64,000 nucleotides of DNA from assembly GCF_900101615.1 (NCBI RefSeq), contig NZ_FMZX01000001.1:248001-312000 (forward strand). The letters are read 5' to 3'. Numbering within the stretch: position 1 is the first letter of the stretch; every line of letters begins with the position of its first letter. The translations under genes and the position numbers were made by a program. The notes beneath the pieces are model-generated. The model had not been told where the DNA came from and searched no databases. It was given only the letters and a program-made list of their open reading frames with translations. Of this stretch, positions 42,063-52,752 are shown one piece after another. The stretch is from Belnapia rosea. GTDB taxonomy: Bacteria; Pseudomonadota; Alphaproteobacteria; Acetobacterales; Acetobacteraceae.

Positions 42063-42735
42063 AGCCCCGCCCCGCCCGGCGATGCGGTGCCGCGGCCGGC
42101 ATCTGCGGCGGCGTCGCCCCGGCCGGGCGGCCGGCATCGAAGCCGAGGAAGCCGATGGCCGGGTTCGGCGCGCCGCCGTCATTCGCCCAGAGCCGCGGAT
42201 TGGCGACCCGCTGCACCGGGTTCGGCACCTCCCGCTCCGGGGCGGGCATCGCCTGGGGCGCGGCACCGCGGCGCGGCGCTGGGCGGGCGGCCGCCGGGGT
42301 GACGGGCTCGGGCGCGGGCGGCGGCGCGGAGCCGGGGCCGCTGCCGGCGCGGACCGACAGCAGGAAGAACAGGATGTCGCTCCGCCCCTGATCGACGGCC
42401 GCATCCACCGCCGACAGCCCGAGCACGTTCCGCGCCTCGGTATCCGCGCCACGCGAGACCGCCTCCCGGGCGGCCGTGATGTCCCCGCGGTTGATGGCGT
42501 CGAAGAGCGCCGCATTCGGCGCCAGGTTCTGGCCTGGATCGGCCGGGATGGGCTCCGGTGCGCGACGGTATTGCAGGCCGGGCAGGGCGGCCGGCGGCGG
42601 CCGCGCGGCCTCGGGCTGCGGGTCCGCCAACCCGCCGGCCCGGCCACCGCGGCCGAACTGGGCCGCGGCCTCCGGGATCGGCAGGGCAAGGGCGGCGATC
42701 AGGGCCAGGGGCGGGACGAGGATGAGGGAGCGCAT
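42061..42735 (-). CDS. Exported ankyrin-repeat protein
   Basis: A 224-residue protein. A signal peptide (LILVPPLALIAALALPIPEAAAQ) is followed by a linker rich in Pro/Ala. A short ankyrin region lies at about residues 75-125: NAALFDAINRGDITAAREAVSRGADTEARN and VLGLSAVDAAVDQGRSDILFFLLS. The C-terminal 90 residues are Pro/Ala/Arg-rich. It is the last gene of the minus-strand operon starting at moxR. Export to the periplasm and protein binding are inferred; partners are unknown. Confidence 0.75.
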   Translation of the reverse strand: MRSLILVPPLALIAALALPIPEAAAQFGRGGRAGGLADPQPEAARPPPAALPGLQYRRAPEPIPADPGQNLAPNAALFDAINRGDITAAREAVSRGADTEARNVLGLSAVDAAVDQGRSDILFFLLSVRAGSGPGSAPPPAPEPVTPAAARPAPRRGAAPQAMPAPEREVPNPVQRVANPRLWANDGGAPNPAIGFLGFDAGRPAGATPPQMPAAAPHRRAGRG

Positions 42736-42809
42736 CCCCGATCCTTACCCAATCCCGTGGCTCCGCTCCAGGGTCTTGCGCCCGTCGGGGTGGCTGGCTC
42801 GCGCCTGCC

Positions 42810-43160
42810 CTACCGGCAATCGTCCCCGCGCGTGGTGAAGGCCTGCACGCGGCCCTCCTTCAGGGTGAAGGTGATGTCGCAGGACCGCGTCATCAGCACC
42901 GGCCCGGCCAGCGAGTAGGGGGCGAAGCGGCCATAGGGATAGCCCCAGCCCCAATAGGGGTCGAGCTGGTGCAGCACCTGGCGCCGCTCCTCATATTGCA
43001 GGAAGCGGAGGCCGCCGGTGTCATAGGTGCGGTTGGGGACGCCGAAGGCCTCGACGACCTGCAACTCGCTCTGGCCGATGGTGGCGGCGAGGCGGGTCTC
43101 GAGGCTCGGGCCGGTGGCGCAGCCGGCGAGCAGGAGCAGGGGCAGTAGGCGGCGCATCAT
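42810..43160 (-). CDS. BamE/SmpA-like small lipoprotein
   Basis: A 116-residue protein with a signal peptide and lipobox (LLLAGC, Cys14). IGQSELQVVEAFGVPNRTYDTGGLRFLQYE resembles the 'G.s..eV...lG.P' start of BamE-type folds. It ends with CDITFTLKEGRVQAFTTRGDDC, two cysteines. It is a paralogue of the truncated protein at the window's left edge. The ATG at 43160 overlaps the stop of the large membrane-protein gene by 4 bases, with GGGAGGG upstream, so it is part of the moxR operon. Confidence 0.78.
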   Translation of the reverse strand: MMRRLLPLLLLAGCATGPSLETRLAATIGQSELQVVEAFGVPNRTYDTGGLRFLQYEERRQVLHQLDPYWGWGYPYGRFAPYSLAGPVLMTRSCDITFTLKEGRVQAFTTRGDDCR

Positions 43161-45262
43161 CGTCCCTCCCGCCGCCAGGCGAAGACGGCAAGGCCGAGCA
43201 CCAGGGGCAGGGCCAGCCAGGGCGGCATCAGCGGCATGGCGGCGATGCCGGTCACGGTATGGTCGCCGTTGCGGCGAAGGCCGATCCAGCCGGTCTGCGG
43301 ATCGCCGCCGCGCGCATCCCGCCCTGGCCCGACGCGGCGCAACTCCGGCAGCGCCGGCTCCGCCGCCACTCCGAGCCAGCGCGCCGCGCCGCCGGTCGCG
43401 GCCAGGAGCGGCGACAGGCGGCCGGGATCGGCGCGCAGATCGGCCACCTCTGGCGGGTTGGCGGCCGCCGCGGCGGCGAAGGCGGTGCGCCTGCCATCCG
43501 AGACCTGCCAGACCCCGGGCTGCTCGGCCGGCAGCCGGGCCGCGGCATGGCCACCCTGTCCCGCCTCAAGGCGGCGGCGCTGGGTGCTGCCATCGGGAGC
43601 GGTGATCGTCACCTCCGGCGGTGGTCCCGCCTCGACGCTGCGGCGCTGGATGCTGAGCTGGCCAGCTTCGATGCGTGCGGTCAGGTCTTCCTCCTCCAGC
43701 TCCGGCTCGCGCATCAGCCAATGCGCGGCGCGGCGCAGGAGTTCCGCCTGCGGCCCGCCGCCGTCATGGCCACGCGACCAGAGCCAGATATGGTCGGAGA
43801 GCAGCAGGGCAACCCGCCCCTCGCCGACGCGGTCGAGCAGCAGCAGCGGCGCGCCATCGGCCGCATCCATCACCGCCGCGCCGCCGCGCTGGTCAACGCG
43901 CAGGCTGCGGTACCAGCGGCCCCAGCGTGCCGCCTGCCGCTCATCCGGATTGGCACCGCTGAGGCCCTCGGTGACGGGGTGCCGGGCACCGAGGGCGGTC
44001 ACGCTCGGCCGGAAGGCGCCCTCCGCCACGGCCGACTGTCCCGGCCCCGCGGCCGGCCGCGCCGGCAGCACGGCGCCGAGCGGGGTATTGGCGAGGCTCG
44101 TCGGGCCGCCGAATTCCGGGCCGACCGACATCAGCAGGGCGCCGCCGCCCCGGACATAATCGGCGATGTTGCGGAGATAGGCCGGCGGCAGGATGCCGCG
44201 ATTGGCGAAGCGGTCGAAGACGACGAGGTCGAACTCGCGGAGCTTCACCTGGAACAGCTCCCGCACCGGGAAGGCGATCAGCGCCAGCTCGTTCAGCGGC
44301 GTCAGGTCGTCCTTCTCCGGCGGGCGGAGGATGGTGAAATGCACGAGGTCGACGCCCGGGTCGGCCTTCAGCAGGCGCCGCCAGGTGCGCTCGCCGGCAT
44401 GGGGCTCGCCCGAGACGAGCAGCACGCGCAGCCGGTCGCGCACGCCGGTGATGGTGACGACGGCGCGGTTGTTGAGCTCCGAGACCTCGCCCGGCCGCGC
44501 CTCGGCGGCCAGCTCGACGACGGTCGGGCCGCCGCGCTCGATGGGGATGGCGATGCGGTGCTCGCGCCCGACCGGAACGCTCTCGACGCGCGGCGGCGCC
44601 CCATCGCGCCGGATGGAGAGGCGCGCCGCACCCGCCGCATTCGGCACGCCGAGATCCTCGACGGCGACCCGCAGCTCGACCTCCCGGCCGACGATGCCGA
44701 AGCCCGGCGCCTCGACGACGCGGAGGCGCCGGTCCGTCTCGCCGGGACGGCCGGGCAGCAGCGCATGGAAGGGTGCCTCGGTGGGCGCCGTGGCGGGCAC
44801 GTCATGCACCTGCCCATCGGTGAGGGCGATGATGCCGGCGAGGCGCGCGCGCGGGATATCGGCCAGGGCCCGCTCGGTGGCGGTGAGGAGGCGGGTGCCC
44901 TGGTTGCCGCCTTCCGGCACCTCCACGGTACGCAGCTCGAGATCGGGCAGCTTGCCGGCGCGGGCCTCGATGCCGGCGCGGGCGGCCTCGATCTGCGGCG
45001 CGCGGCTGCCGATGCGGGCGCTGTCGCTGCGGTCCACCACCAGAAGGGCGATGTCGGGCCGCGTCTCCCGCGTTTCCTCGACGAGCCGCGGATTGGCCAG
45101 CGCCAGCAGCAGCAGGGCGAAGGTCAGCGCCCGGAGCGCGGCGCCGCGCGCCCGGCGCAGCACGGCCGGCACCAGCGCCAGCACCGCCAGCACGGCGAGC
45201 GCGGCGATCAGCCAGAGCGGCAGGACGGGGGCGAAGTCGATGCCCGAGAGGGCCTGCTGCAT
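43157..45262 (-). CDS. Large membrane protein of the MoxR operon (BatA/glutamine-amidotransferase-like)
   Basis: A 701-residue protein. Two N-terminal helices (about residues 15-60) precede a von Willebrand/BatA-like stretch (DIALLVVDRSDSARIGS with IIALTDGQVHD), then a CARDB-like beta domain, and a Class-I-glutamine-amidotransferase-like domain (LREFDLVVFDRFANRG, YVRGGGALLMSVGPEFGG). One helix ends the protein (MPPWLALPLVLGLAVFAWRR). It overlaps the DUF4159 gene by one base and the lipoprotein by four. It is probably an assembly or surface-maturation factor with the MoxR ATPase, unproven. Confidence 0.8.
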   Translation of the reverse strand: MQQALSGIDFAPVLPLWLIAALAVLAVLALVPAVLRRARGAALRALTFALLLLALANPRLVEETRETRPDIALLVVDRSDSARIGSRAPQIEAARAGIEARAGKLPDLELRTVEVPEGGNQGTRLLTATERALADIPRARLAGIIALTDGQVHDVPATAPTEAPFHALLPGRPGETDRRLRVVEAPGFGIVGREVELRVAVEDLGVPNAAGAARLSIRRDGAPPRVESVPVGREHRIAIPIERGGPTVVELAAEARPGEVSELNNRAVVTITGVRDRLRVLLVSGEPHAGERTWRRLLKADPGVDLVHFTILRPPEKDDLTPLNELALIAFPVRELFQVKLREFDLVVFDRFANRGILPPAYLRNIADYVRGGGALLMSVGPEFGGPTSLANTPLGAVLPARPAAGPGQSAVAEGAFRPSVTALGARHPVTEGLSGANPDERQAARWGRWYRSLRVDQRGGAAVMDAADGAPLLLLDRVGEGRVALLLSDHIWLWSRGHDGGGPQAELLRRAAHWLMREPELEEEDLTARIEAGQLSIQRRSVEAGPPPEVTITAPDGSTQRRRLEAGQGGHAAARLPAEQPGVWQVSDGRRTAFAAAAAANPPEVADLRADPGRLSPLLAATGGAARWLGVAAEPALPELRRVGPGRDARGGDPQTGWIGLRRNGDHTVTGIAAMPLMPPWLALPLVLGLAVFAWRREGR

Positions 45263-47976
45263 CAGTTGCCGAGCCTTTCCAGGATGGCCGGCACATGCAC
45301 CTGGTCGCCCTTGTAGTTGCCGGTCAGCGCGTACATCACGAGGTTCATCCCGAAGCGATAGGCCAGCGTCCGCTGCCGCGTGCCGCCGGGGATGGTGGCG
45401 AAGGGGTTCTGCCCGCGGCCATCGATCGCCCAGGCGCTGGCCCAGTCATGCCCGCCGATGATGACGGGCGAGACGCTGTCATTCGCCCGATCCTGATCCC
45501 GCGCCACCCAGACCTGGCCGCCGGCGAAGCGTCCGGGCAGGTCCGGCACCAGGTAGAAGGAGCGCTTCAGCACATGGTCCTCGCCGATCGGGGCAAGGGG
45601 CGGGATCGCAAGGTCGCGCGTCACCCGGCGCAGCGCGGCCCGCGCCCCGGGGGTGAAGCCCTCGCCCGAGCCCTCGTCCCGCGTGTCGAAGAGGATGATG
45701 CCGCCATTGCGCATGAAGGCATTGAGCGCGGCGATGGCCGCGGCATCGGGCGTGGGCGCCTCGGCTGTCACCACCCAGTAGAGCAGTGGGAAGAGGGAGA
45801 GGTCATCGCTCCCCGGCACCACCGCCGCCGGATCGGCCAGCGCCGCGGCGGAGCGCCGGTTGATGAAGTCGGAGAGGCCGACGAGGCCCATCCGCTGCAC
45901 ATCGTCGAGTGCCGCATCGCCGGTGACGACATAGGCGAGCCGGGTGGCGAGCGCCGGCGCCGGGTCGGCCTCCTGCGCCGCAGCGGGATGCGCCACCAGC
46001 AGCAGCGCCAGCAGGGCGAAGCCCGGCCGCAGCAACCCCCGCAGGCGAAGGCCAACCAGCAGGTCGGCTGCCAGCAGCAGCAGCGCCGCCGCCAGCAGCC
46101 AGGGGCCGAGATCCCGCTCCGCCGGCACGCCGCCGATGCCGAGCTGCCCGGCGCCGGGCGGCGGTGGCGGCGCCGCACGGAGCGGCGGGATGGAGCCGCC
46201 GAGATTGAGCGCCCGGCGGTAGGCCACCGCCGACGGGTCGCTGCCCGGCGTGCCGTACCAGCCCGGTGGATGGCGGGGCGAGGGCGTGGTCGCCTCGATC
46301 TGCGTGGCCGGGATGGCCGCGGCGGCGGGTGGCGCCGGGCCGAGCCGGCCGAAGCCGTCCAGCGTCTCGATCGGCGCCAGAGGCACCTCGCCCTCGCTGC
46401 CGCTGATGCCGGCCGAGAGGGCCACGATGCGCCGCAGCATCTGCACGAATAGGCCGGAGAGCGGCAGGTTCGACCACTCCGCATTGGCGGTGACATGGAA
46501 CAGCACGATGCGCCCGGCGCCGCGCGCCTCGGCCGTCACCAGCGGCGTGCCGTCGGTCAGCCGCGCCCAGCTCCGCTCCGTCAGGCGGGGCGAGGGTTCG
46601 GCCAGCACCTGCCGCTCGACCATGACCTCGCCCGGTATGGAGAGGCCAGCGAAGGGCGAGCCTTCCGGGAAGGGCGCGAGATGCTGCGGCTGCTCCCAGG
46701 AGAGGGAGCCGCCGAGCTGGCGCTCCGCCCGCAGCGGCACCGGCAGCAGGGTATCGGGATGGTCGGCGAGGCGGGGGCCGGCGAAGCGGATCAGCGTGCC
46801 GCCGCCCTCCACCCAGCGGGTCAGCGCCTCGCGCTCCGGCCCATCGGCGACGGGCCGGTCCGCCAGCGCCAGCACGGCGATGGGACGGGACAGCAACCGC
46901 TCGAGCGAGCCGCGCCTCAGCTCCGCATAGGGAGCGAGCGCGCGGTCGAGATAGAAGAGGTCGCCTATGAGCGGTGCATCGGCGCTGTCCTCGACCGCCG
47001 GCAGCAGGCCGACCGGGCGGCGGCGGAACCGCTCGTCGAGCAGCGTGACGGCGCCGGGGCCGGCGGTGTTCTCGATCTCGAGCCGCACCACCTGGTTGCG
47101 GATCTCGACCGGCAGCTCGAGCGCGGCCTCGCCCTCGGTCGCGCCGGCCGCGACCGGCACCACGGCCCGGCCAAGCGCGCGGCCGTCGCCGGTGCGGGCG
47201 AGGACCACCGCCTCGCTCGCCACCGGCAGCGGCAGTTGCTGGAGCTTGAGGCGGAGGCGGTCGGCTTCCGCCACGGGAGGGGGAAGCAGCCGCACCGGCC
47301 GCGCCTCGGCCCGCGCCACAGTGAGCACCCCGGCGGCGGCCAGGGCTTCCTGCAACGGAGCAATGGTGGCCGTGGCATGCTCCACGCCATCGCTCACCAG
47401 GAGGCTCGTGACTGGGCCGGCATTGGCCGCGCGCCAGGCCTGGAAGGCTGCCAGTGCCGCCGCATGGTCCGGTGCCCAGGGTTTCGGGCGCAGCGCGGCG
47501 AGGCGGCTGCGGAGATCCTCGGCCGGCATCGGGCCGAGCACGCGCGGCGGATCGGCAGTTTCGGCCGGGGCGGTGGCGAGCAGGGCGGCCCGGCGGCCCT
47601 CGCGGCCGGCGCGGTCCAGCGCCCCGCCGGCAGCCGCCATGCGGGCCGGCCAATCCTCCGCCGAGGCCCAGCCGTCATCCACCACCAGCAGCAGCGTGCC
47701 CTCGCCGGCGGTGCCGATACCCGGGCCGAGCACCGGCCGTGCCAGGCCGAGGATCAGCAGGGCGGCCGCGAGGATACGCAGCAGCAGCAGCCACCATGGG
47801 GTGCGGGAGGGCGTCTCCTCGGCGACCGGCAGGTTCCGCAGCAGGCGGAGCGCGGGGAAGGCGATGCGGCGCGGTGCCGGCGGCGTCACCCGCAGCAGCC
47901 ACCACAGCACCGGCAGCGCCGGCAGGGCCAGCAGCAGCCAGGGCGCAGCGAAAGCGATCGGACCCAGACTCAACAT
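45262..47976 (-). CDS. BatA N-terminal and DUF4159 membrane protein
   Basis: A 904-residue protein. It starts with the BatA-type segment FAAPWLLLALPALPVLWWLL, two more helices, and a VWA-like part (TLLLVVDDGWASAEDW). The middle has a GATase1-like region (ALTRWVEGGGTLIRFAGPRL). Two helices (about residue 630-680) lead to a C-terminal DUF4159 domain: RLAYVVTGDAALDDVQRMGL, YWVVTAEAPTPD, NAFMRNGGIILFDTRDEGSG, and YRFGMNLVMYALTGNYKGDQVH. It is usual in alphaproteobacterial MoxR-DUF58 operons. Substrate unknown. Confidence 0.88.
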   Translation of the reverse strand: MLSLGPIAFAAPWLLLALPALPVLWWLLRVTPPAPRRIAFPALRLLRNLPVAEETPSRTPWWLLLLRILAAALLILGLARPVLGPGIGTAGEGTLLLVVDDGWASAEDWPARMAAAGGALDRAGREGRRAALLATAPAETADPPRVLGPMPAEDLRSRLAALRPKPWAPDHAAALAAFQAWRAANAGPVTSLLVSDGVEHATATIAPLQEALAAAGVLTVARAEARPVRLLPPPVAEADRLRLKLQQLPLPVASEAVVLARTGDGRALGRAVVPVAAGATEGEAALELPVEIRNQVVRLEIENTAGPGAVTLLDERFRRRPVGLLPAVEDSADAPLIGDLFYLDRALAPYAELRRGSLERLLSRPIAVLALADRPVADGPEREALTRWVEGGGTLIRFAGPRLADHPDTLLPVPLRAERQLGGSLSWEQPQHLAPFPEGSPFAGLSIPGEVMVERQVLAEPSPRLTERSWARLTDGTPLVTAEARGAGRIVLFHVTANAEWSNLPLSGLFVQMLRRIVALSAGISGSEGEVPLAPIETLDGFGRLGPAPPAAAAIPATQIEATTPSPRHPPGWYGTPGSDPSAVAYRRALNLGGSIPPLRAAPPPPPGAGQLGIGGVPAERDLGPWLLAAALLLLAADLLVGLRLRGLLRPGFALLALLLVAHPAAAQEADPAPALATRLAYVVTGDAALDDVQRMGLVGLSDFINRRSAAALADPAAVVPGSDDLSLFPLLYWVVTAEAPTPDAAAIAALNAFMRNGGIILFDTRDEGSGEGFTPGARAALRRVTRDLAIPPLAPIGEDHVLKRSFYLVPDLPGRFAGGQVWVARDQDRANDSVSPVIIGGHDWASAWAIDGRGQNPFATIPGGTRQRTLAYRFGMNLVMYALTGNYKGDQVHVPAILERLGN

Positions 47977-48043
47977 CCGGGTCTCACGGGGAGGCGCCCA
48001 AGCTCGACCCTCGAATTCATCACTCCACCTATGTGGTCGCTAT

Positions 48044-48862
48044 TCAGTCTGGCGCGAGGGCTTGCCACAGCGCCAGCAAAGCCTGTGCCGGGGGCTGGTC
48101 GGTCCGATGGGTGATGAAGGTCCAGCCCGCCGCGGCGGCAATGGCCGCCAGGCCGGCGCGGTGCTGCCGCAGCCGCTCGGCATAGAGGCCGCGCACCGTC
48201 TCCACCCGTGGCACCAGTACCGAGCCATCGCCTCGCCATTCGAACAGGACGCGGCCGCTATAGAGGCGGTTGCCCTCGCCCAGCGTTTCCTCCTCCGGGT
48301 CGAGCACCTGCAGGATATGGCCGCGCACCGGATGGGCGGCGAGCGCCGCCACCGCGGCATGGATCTCCTCCAGCGGGGTCAGGAAATCGCCGATCAGCAC
48401 CGCACGGGCATGGCGCGGCAGGCTGGGATCAACGGGGGGCAGGGAGCGGGACTTGCCGATGGCGGAGACGGTCTCGACCACCGAGGTCAACCCCGCCCGC
48501 CCGCTATGGCTACGCCCGCCGCCGCCGATCAGCCGCACCCGCTCGCCGCCGCGCAGCACGAGGGAGGCAAGGGCCGCCAGCAGCAGATCCGCCCGCTCGC
48601 GCTTCGAGGCGTGCCCTGGCGAGGATCGCCATTCCATGGAGCGGGAGGCATCGCTCCAGAGGGCAACCGTCTGAGCCGCCTCCCACTCCGTCTCGCGGAT
48701 GAAGAGGCGGTCGGATTTGGCGCTTTGCCGCCAGTCGATGCGGGTGGCCGAGTCACCAGGCAGGAAGGGACGGAACTGCCAGAAGGCATCGCCCTGGCCG
48801 CTGCGCCGCCGGCCATGGACGCCCTGCATGACGGTCGCCGCCACCCGGTCGGCCGCGACCAC
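48044..48862 (-). CDS. DUF58 domain protein
   Basis: At least 272 residues. MQGVHGRRRSGQGDAFWQFRPF, GDSATRIDWRQSAKSDRLFIRETEWEAAQ and LWSDASRSMEWRSSP are the DUF58 signature. The first ATG/GTG/TTG in frame is the GTG at 48862, but the same frame upstream encodes LRAEALGARLPPL before VVAADRVAATV, which looks like the family's N-terminus. A CTG at 48934 overlapping the moxR stop would restore it (296 aa; AAGGA nine bases upstream). DUF58 proteins pair with MoxR ATPases and may be adaptors. It is cytoplasmic by prediction. Confidence 0.88.
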   Translation of the reverse strand: MVAADRVAATVMQGVHGRRRSGQGDAFWQFRPFLPGDSATRIDWRQSAKSDRLFIRETEWEAAQTVALWSDASRSMEWRSSPGHASKRERADLLLAALASLVLRGGERVRLIGGGGRSHSGRAGLTSVVETVSAIGKSRSLPPVDPSLPRHARAVLIGDFLTPLEEIHAAVAALAAHPVRGHILQVLDPEEETLGEGNRLYSGRVLFEWRGDGSVLVPRVETVRGLYAERLRQHRAGLAAIAAAAGWTFITHRTDQPPAQALLALWQALAPD

Positions 48863-48930
48863 CAGGGGTGGCAGGCGGGCGCCGAGCGCCTCCGCCCGCA
48901 GGGTCCCCGCCCGATGGGTTCGCGGCGCGT

Positions 48931-49953
<1,023 letters not shown>

Positions 49954-50045
49954 CCCGGGCTCGATCCCTATATGACCCCCAGCGCTTCGAAAGCGAGGCG
50001 CCCCGGGGACAGATGGCGTCACGGGACAGGGAGCGGCAGTAGCCT

Positions 50046-50681
50046 ATGGCCTCGCAGGGCATGGACAAAGCGGTGAATGGGGAGGGCGGCGTGCAGGACG
50101 GAGTGATCGGCCGGGCCGCGACGCAGGTCCCGGCAGGGAAAGCAGGCAAGCTGGCGCGACCGCGCCCGCAGCCTCAGAACTTCCAGATGCGGATCGACCG
50201 CAACGGAACCTGGTACTATCAGGGCAGTCCCATCAACCGGAAGGAGCTGGTCTGCCTCTTCGCCAGCGTGCTTCGGCGCGAGGCCGATGGCAGCTACTGG
50301 CTGGAGACGCCGGTGGAGCGCGGCCGCATCGAGGTCGAGGACGCCCCCTTCGTCGCCGTCGAGATGTGCTGGAAGGATTGCGACTGCGGCGATGGCAGCC
50401 CGCGGCAATGCCTCAGCTTCCGCACCAATCTCGACGAGATCGTCACCGCCAATGCCGAGCACCCGATCCGGGTGCATCTCTGCCCCCGCACGCGGGAGCC
50501 GCGCCCCTATGTGACGATCCGCCCCGGCCTCGAGGCCAAAATCAACCGTGCCGTCTTCTATGAGCTGGTCGCGCTCGGCCAGACCGAGATGGTCGATGGC
50601 CGCGAGATGCTGGGTGTCTGGTCGGAAGGCGTCTTCTTCCCGATCGACGAGGTCCGTTCGCTGGAGGCGGCGGCGGAGTGA
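50046..50681 (+). CDS. DUF1285 family protein
   Basis: A 211-residue protein. RIDRNGTWYYQGSPINRKELVCLFASVLRRE followed by YWLETPVERGRIEVEDAPFVAVEM is the DUF1285 core, a beta-rich fold in which the 'dG.W.y.GspI.R' start is diagnostic. The ending VFYELVALGQ and WSEGVFFPIDE is also typical. It opens a plus-strand set with a CoA pyrophosphatase, DUF6111, and CCA-adding enzyme, an order conserved in alphaproteobacteria. The first 45 residues are variable, and no function is known. It diverges from moxR with 92 bp between. Confidence 0.88.
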   Translation: MASQGMDKAVNGEGGVQDGVIGRAATQVPAGKAGKLARPRPQPQNFQMRIDRNGTWYYQGSPINRKELVCLFASVLRREADGSYWLETPVERGRIEVEDAPFVAVEMCWKDCDCGDGSPRQCLSFRTNLDEIVTANAEHPIRVHLCPRTREPRPYVTIRPGLEAKINRAVFYELVALGQTEMVDGREMLGVWSEGVFFPIDEVRSLEAAAE

Positions 50682-50691
50682 CCAGGCGTCG

Positions 50692-51279
50692 ATGACCGCC
50701 GCCGAGATCGCGGCGCGCATGGCTGATCCGGCGGCGCTAGCCAGGGCCGGCGCTACCGCCTCCGATGACTCCGAAGGGTTGAGTCCCGCCCGGATGATCG
50801 GCGCCGCGGTGCTGGTGCCGATCGTCCTCCATCCGCGGCCCGGCGTGCTGCTGACGCTGCGGGCGGCGAAGATGTCCTCCCATGCCGGGCAGGTGAGCTT
50901 CCCGGGCGGCCGGATCGAAGCCGGCGAGACGCCGGAGGCCGCGGCGGTGCGAGAGGCGGCGGAGGAGGTCGGGCTCGATCCCCGCCTGCCCGAATTGCTC
51001 GGGCGGCTGCCACCCCATGCAACGGGCACCGGTTTCCGTATCACCCCGATCGTTGGCCTGGTGCCGCCGCCGCTCAACCTGACACCGGAGCCCGGCGAGG
51101 TGGAGGAGGCCTTCGAGCTCCCGCTTTCCGTCGTGCTGGACCCAGAGGCGCCGGAGCGGCGCCGGGCGGAGTTCAGGGGGCGTATGCGGGAATTCTGGGT
51201 CTGGCCGCATGAGCGGCATTATATCTGGGGGGCGACGGCGGCCATCCTGGTCAACCTCGCCCGGGTCCTGCGCGGATAA
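50692..51279 (+). CDS. NUDIX CoA pyrophosphatase-like hydrolase
   Basis: A 195-residue protein. The NUDIX box is exact: GGRIEAGETPEAAAVREAAE plus EVGL, and LLTLRAAKMSSHAGQVSFPGG before it is the UPF0035 signature of CoA pyrophosphatases (NudL/NUDT7 type), which cleave CoA to 4'-phosphopantetheine and ADP. The ATG at 50692 is used. It follows the DUF1285 gene by 10 bases and precedes the DUF6111 gene by 3. Confidence 0.9.
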   Translation: MTAAEIAARMADPAALARAGATASDDSEGLSPARMIGAAVLVPIVLHPRPGVLLTLRAAKMSSHAGQVSFPGGRIEAGETPEAAAVREAAEEVGLDPRLPELLGRLPPHATGTGFRITPIVGLVPPPLNLTPEPGEVEEAFELPLSVVLDPEAPERRRAEFRGRMREFWVWPHERHYIWGATAAILVNLARVLRG

Positions 51280-51282
51280 TCC

Positions 51283-51534
51283 TTGGCCTTACTTATCGAG
51301 CTGCTTCTGTTCGTCACGCCCTTCGCTGGCTTCCTGCTCTGGCGCCGGCTCAATCCCGGCCGGCCGGTGCCGGCGCGGGTGGTCTGGCTGCTGGCGGCCG
51401 GCATTCTCTGCGGCCTCGGTGGCGCCATCTGGTATGGGTTCTCGGTGAGCATCGCGCCGGACAGCGTCTATGTCCCGGCCCAGCTCGGGCCGGGTGGCCA
51501 GGTCATCCCGCATCGGTCCGAGCCGCGGCGATGA
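51283..51534 (+). CDS. DUF6111-like small membrane protein
   Basis: An 83-residue protein with two predicted helices: LLIELLLFVTPFAGFLLWRRLNPG and VVWLLAAGILCGLGGAIWYGFS, then a short polar tail with VYVPAQ. The first codon is a TTG. It lies between the CoA pyrophosphatase and CCA-adding enzyme genes and its stop overlaps the latter by 4 bases. DUF6111 genes occupy the same place in relatives. No function is known. Confidence 0.7.
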   Translation: MALLIELLLFVTPFAGFLLWRRLNPGRPVPARVVWLLAAGILCGLGGAIWYGFSVSIAPDSVYVPAQLGPGGQVIPHRSEPRR

Positions 51535-52742
51535 GCGACCCCCCCATGCAGCGCATCCCGCCGCCCGCCTTGCTGGGACGCGGTGCGCCGGCCGCGGTGC
51601 TGGCCGCCCTGCCGGGCGCGAGGGCGGTCGGCGGGGCGGTGCGCGATGCCTTGGCCGGGCGGCCCGTGCATGACGTCGACGTGGCGGCGCCGCTGCCGCC
51701 CGAGGCGATCGCCGCGCGGCTGCGCGAGGCCGGGCTCAAGGTCTTCGAGACCGGCCTGGCCCATGGCACGGTGACTGCCGTGCTGGAGCGGGAGCCGGTG
51801 GAGGTGACCAGCCTCCGCCGCGACCTGACGACCGATGGCCGCCATGCGGAGGTCGAATGGACGACCGACTGGCGGGAGGATGCGGCCCGGCGCGACTTCA
51901 CCATCAACGCCATGTCGCTCTCCGCCGCGGGCGACCTCTGGGACTATTTCGGCGGGCGCCAGGATCTGGCGGCCGGCCGCGTCCGCTTCGTCGGCGACCC
52001 GGCGACGCGGCTGCGCGAGGACTACCTCCGGGCCCTGCGCTTCTTCCGCTTCCAGGCCCGCTACGGCCGTGGCGCGCCGGATCCGGCGGCGGTGGCGGCG
52101 ATCCGGGCGGCGGTGCCGGGGCTTGCGCGGCTTTCGGCCGAGCGGGTCTGGATGGAGATCAAGCGGCTGCTGCAGGCCCCTGACCCGCGGGAGGCGCTGG
52201 CGCTGATGGCGGAGACGGGCGTGCTCGGCGCCGTGCTGCCCGAGGCGGCCGAGCCTCGCCTGCTCGGGCGGCTGGTGGAGATCGGCGCGCCGGTCGAGCC
52301 GCTGCTCCGGATCGCCGCGCTGCTGGCTCGGGAGGCGGTGGATGGGGTAGCCCGCCGGCTGCGCCTGTCCGGCGAGGAACGCGCCACGCTCGAAGCCCTG
52401 CTTGGCCCGCCTCGGCCCGTGCCCGGCGATGACGATGCGGCGTTGCGCCGCCTGCTGGCGACCGGCAGCCAGGCCGCGGTGCTGGGCCGCGCCTGGCTGG
52501 CCGAGGCCGCGCAGGATGGCGAGGGCTGGGCCGAGCTGCGTCGCCGGATCGAGGCGCTGCCGCAGCCGGTCTTCCCCCTGCAAGGCCGCGATGCGCTGGC
52601 GGCCGGGCTCCCGCCGGGCCCGGTTGTGGGGCGGCTGCTGGCCGCGCTCCGCGCCTGGTGGCTGGAGGGCGGCTGCGTCGCCGACCGCGAGACCTGCCTC
52701 CTCCGGCTGCGGGAGTTGGCCGCCGGGGCGACCAGAGGTTAA
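51531..52742 (+). CDS. cca: CCA tRNA nucleotidyltransferase
   Basis: A 403-residue class II enzyme adding or repairing the 3' CCA of tRNA. ARAVGGAVRDALAGRPVHDVDVA is the polymerase motif A with the two aspartates, followed by RRDFTINAMSL (motif B), and YLRALRFFRFQARYG with RLREDYL (motif D/C). The ATG overlaps the stop of the DUF6111 gene. Its length suits the bacterial short form without an HD domain. Confidence 0.93.
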   Translation: MSDPPMQRIPPPALLGRGAPAAVLAALPGARAVGGAVRDALAGRPVHDVDVAAPLPPEAIAARLREAGLKVFETGLAHGTVTAVLEREPVEVTSLRRDLTTDGRHAEVEWTTDWREDAARRDFTINAMSLSAAGDLWDYFGGRQDLAAGRVRFVGDPATRLREDYLRALRFFRFQARYGRGAPDPAAVAAIRAAVPGLARLSAERVWMEIKRLLQAPDPREALALMAETGVLGAVLPEAAEPRLLGRLVEIGAPVEPLLRIAALLAREAVDGVARRLRLSGEERATLEALLGPPRPVPGDDDAALRRLLATGSQAAVLGRAWLAEAAQDGEGWAELRRRIEALPQPVFPLQGRDALAAGLPPGPVVGRLLAALRAWWLEGGCVADRETCLLRLRELAAGATRG

Positions 52743-52752
52743 ACCCCCCGGC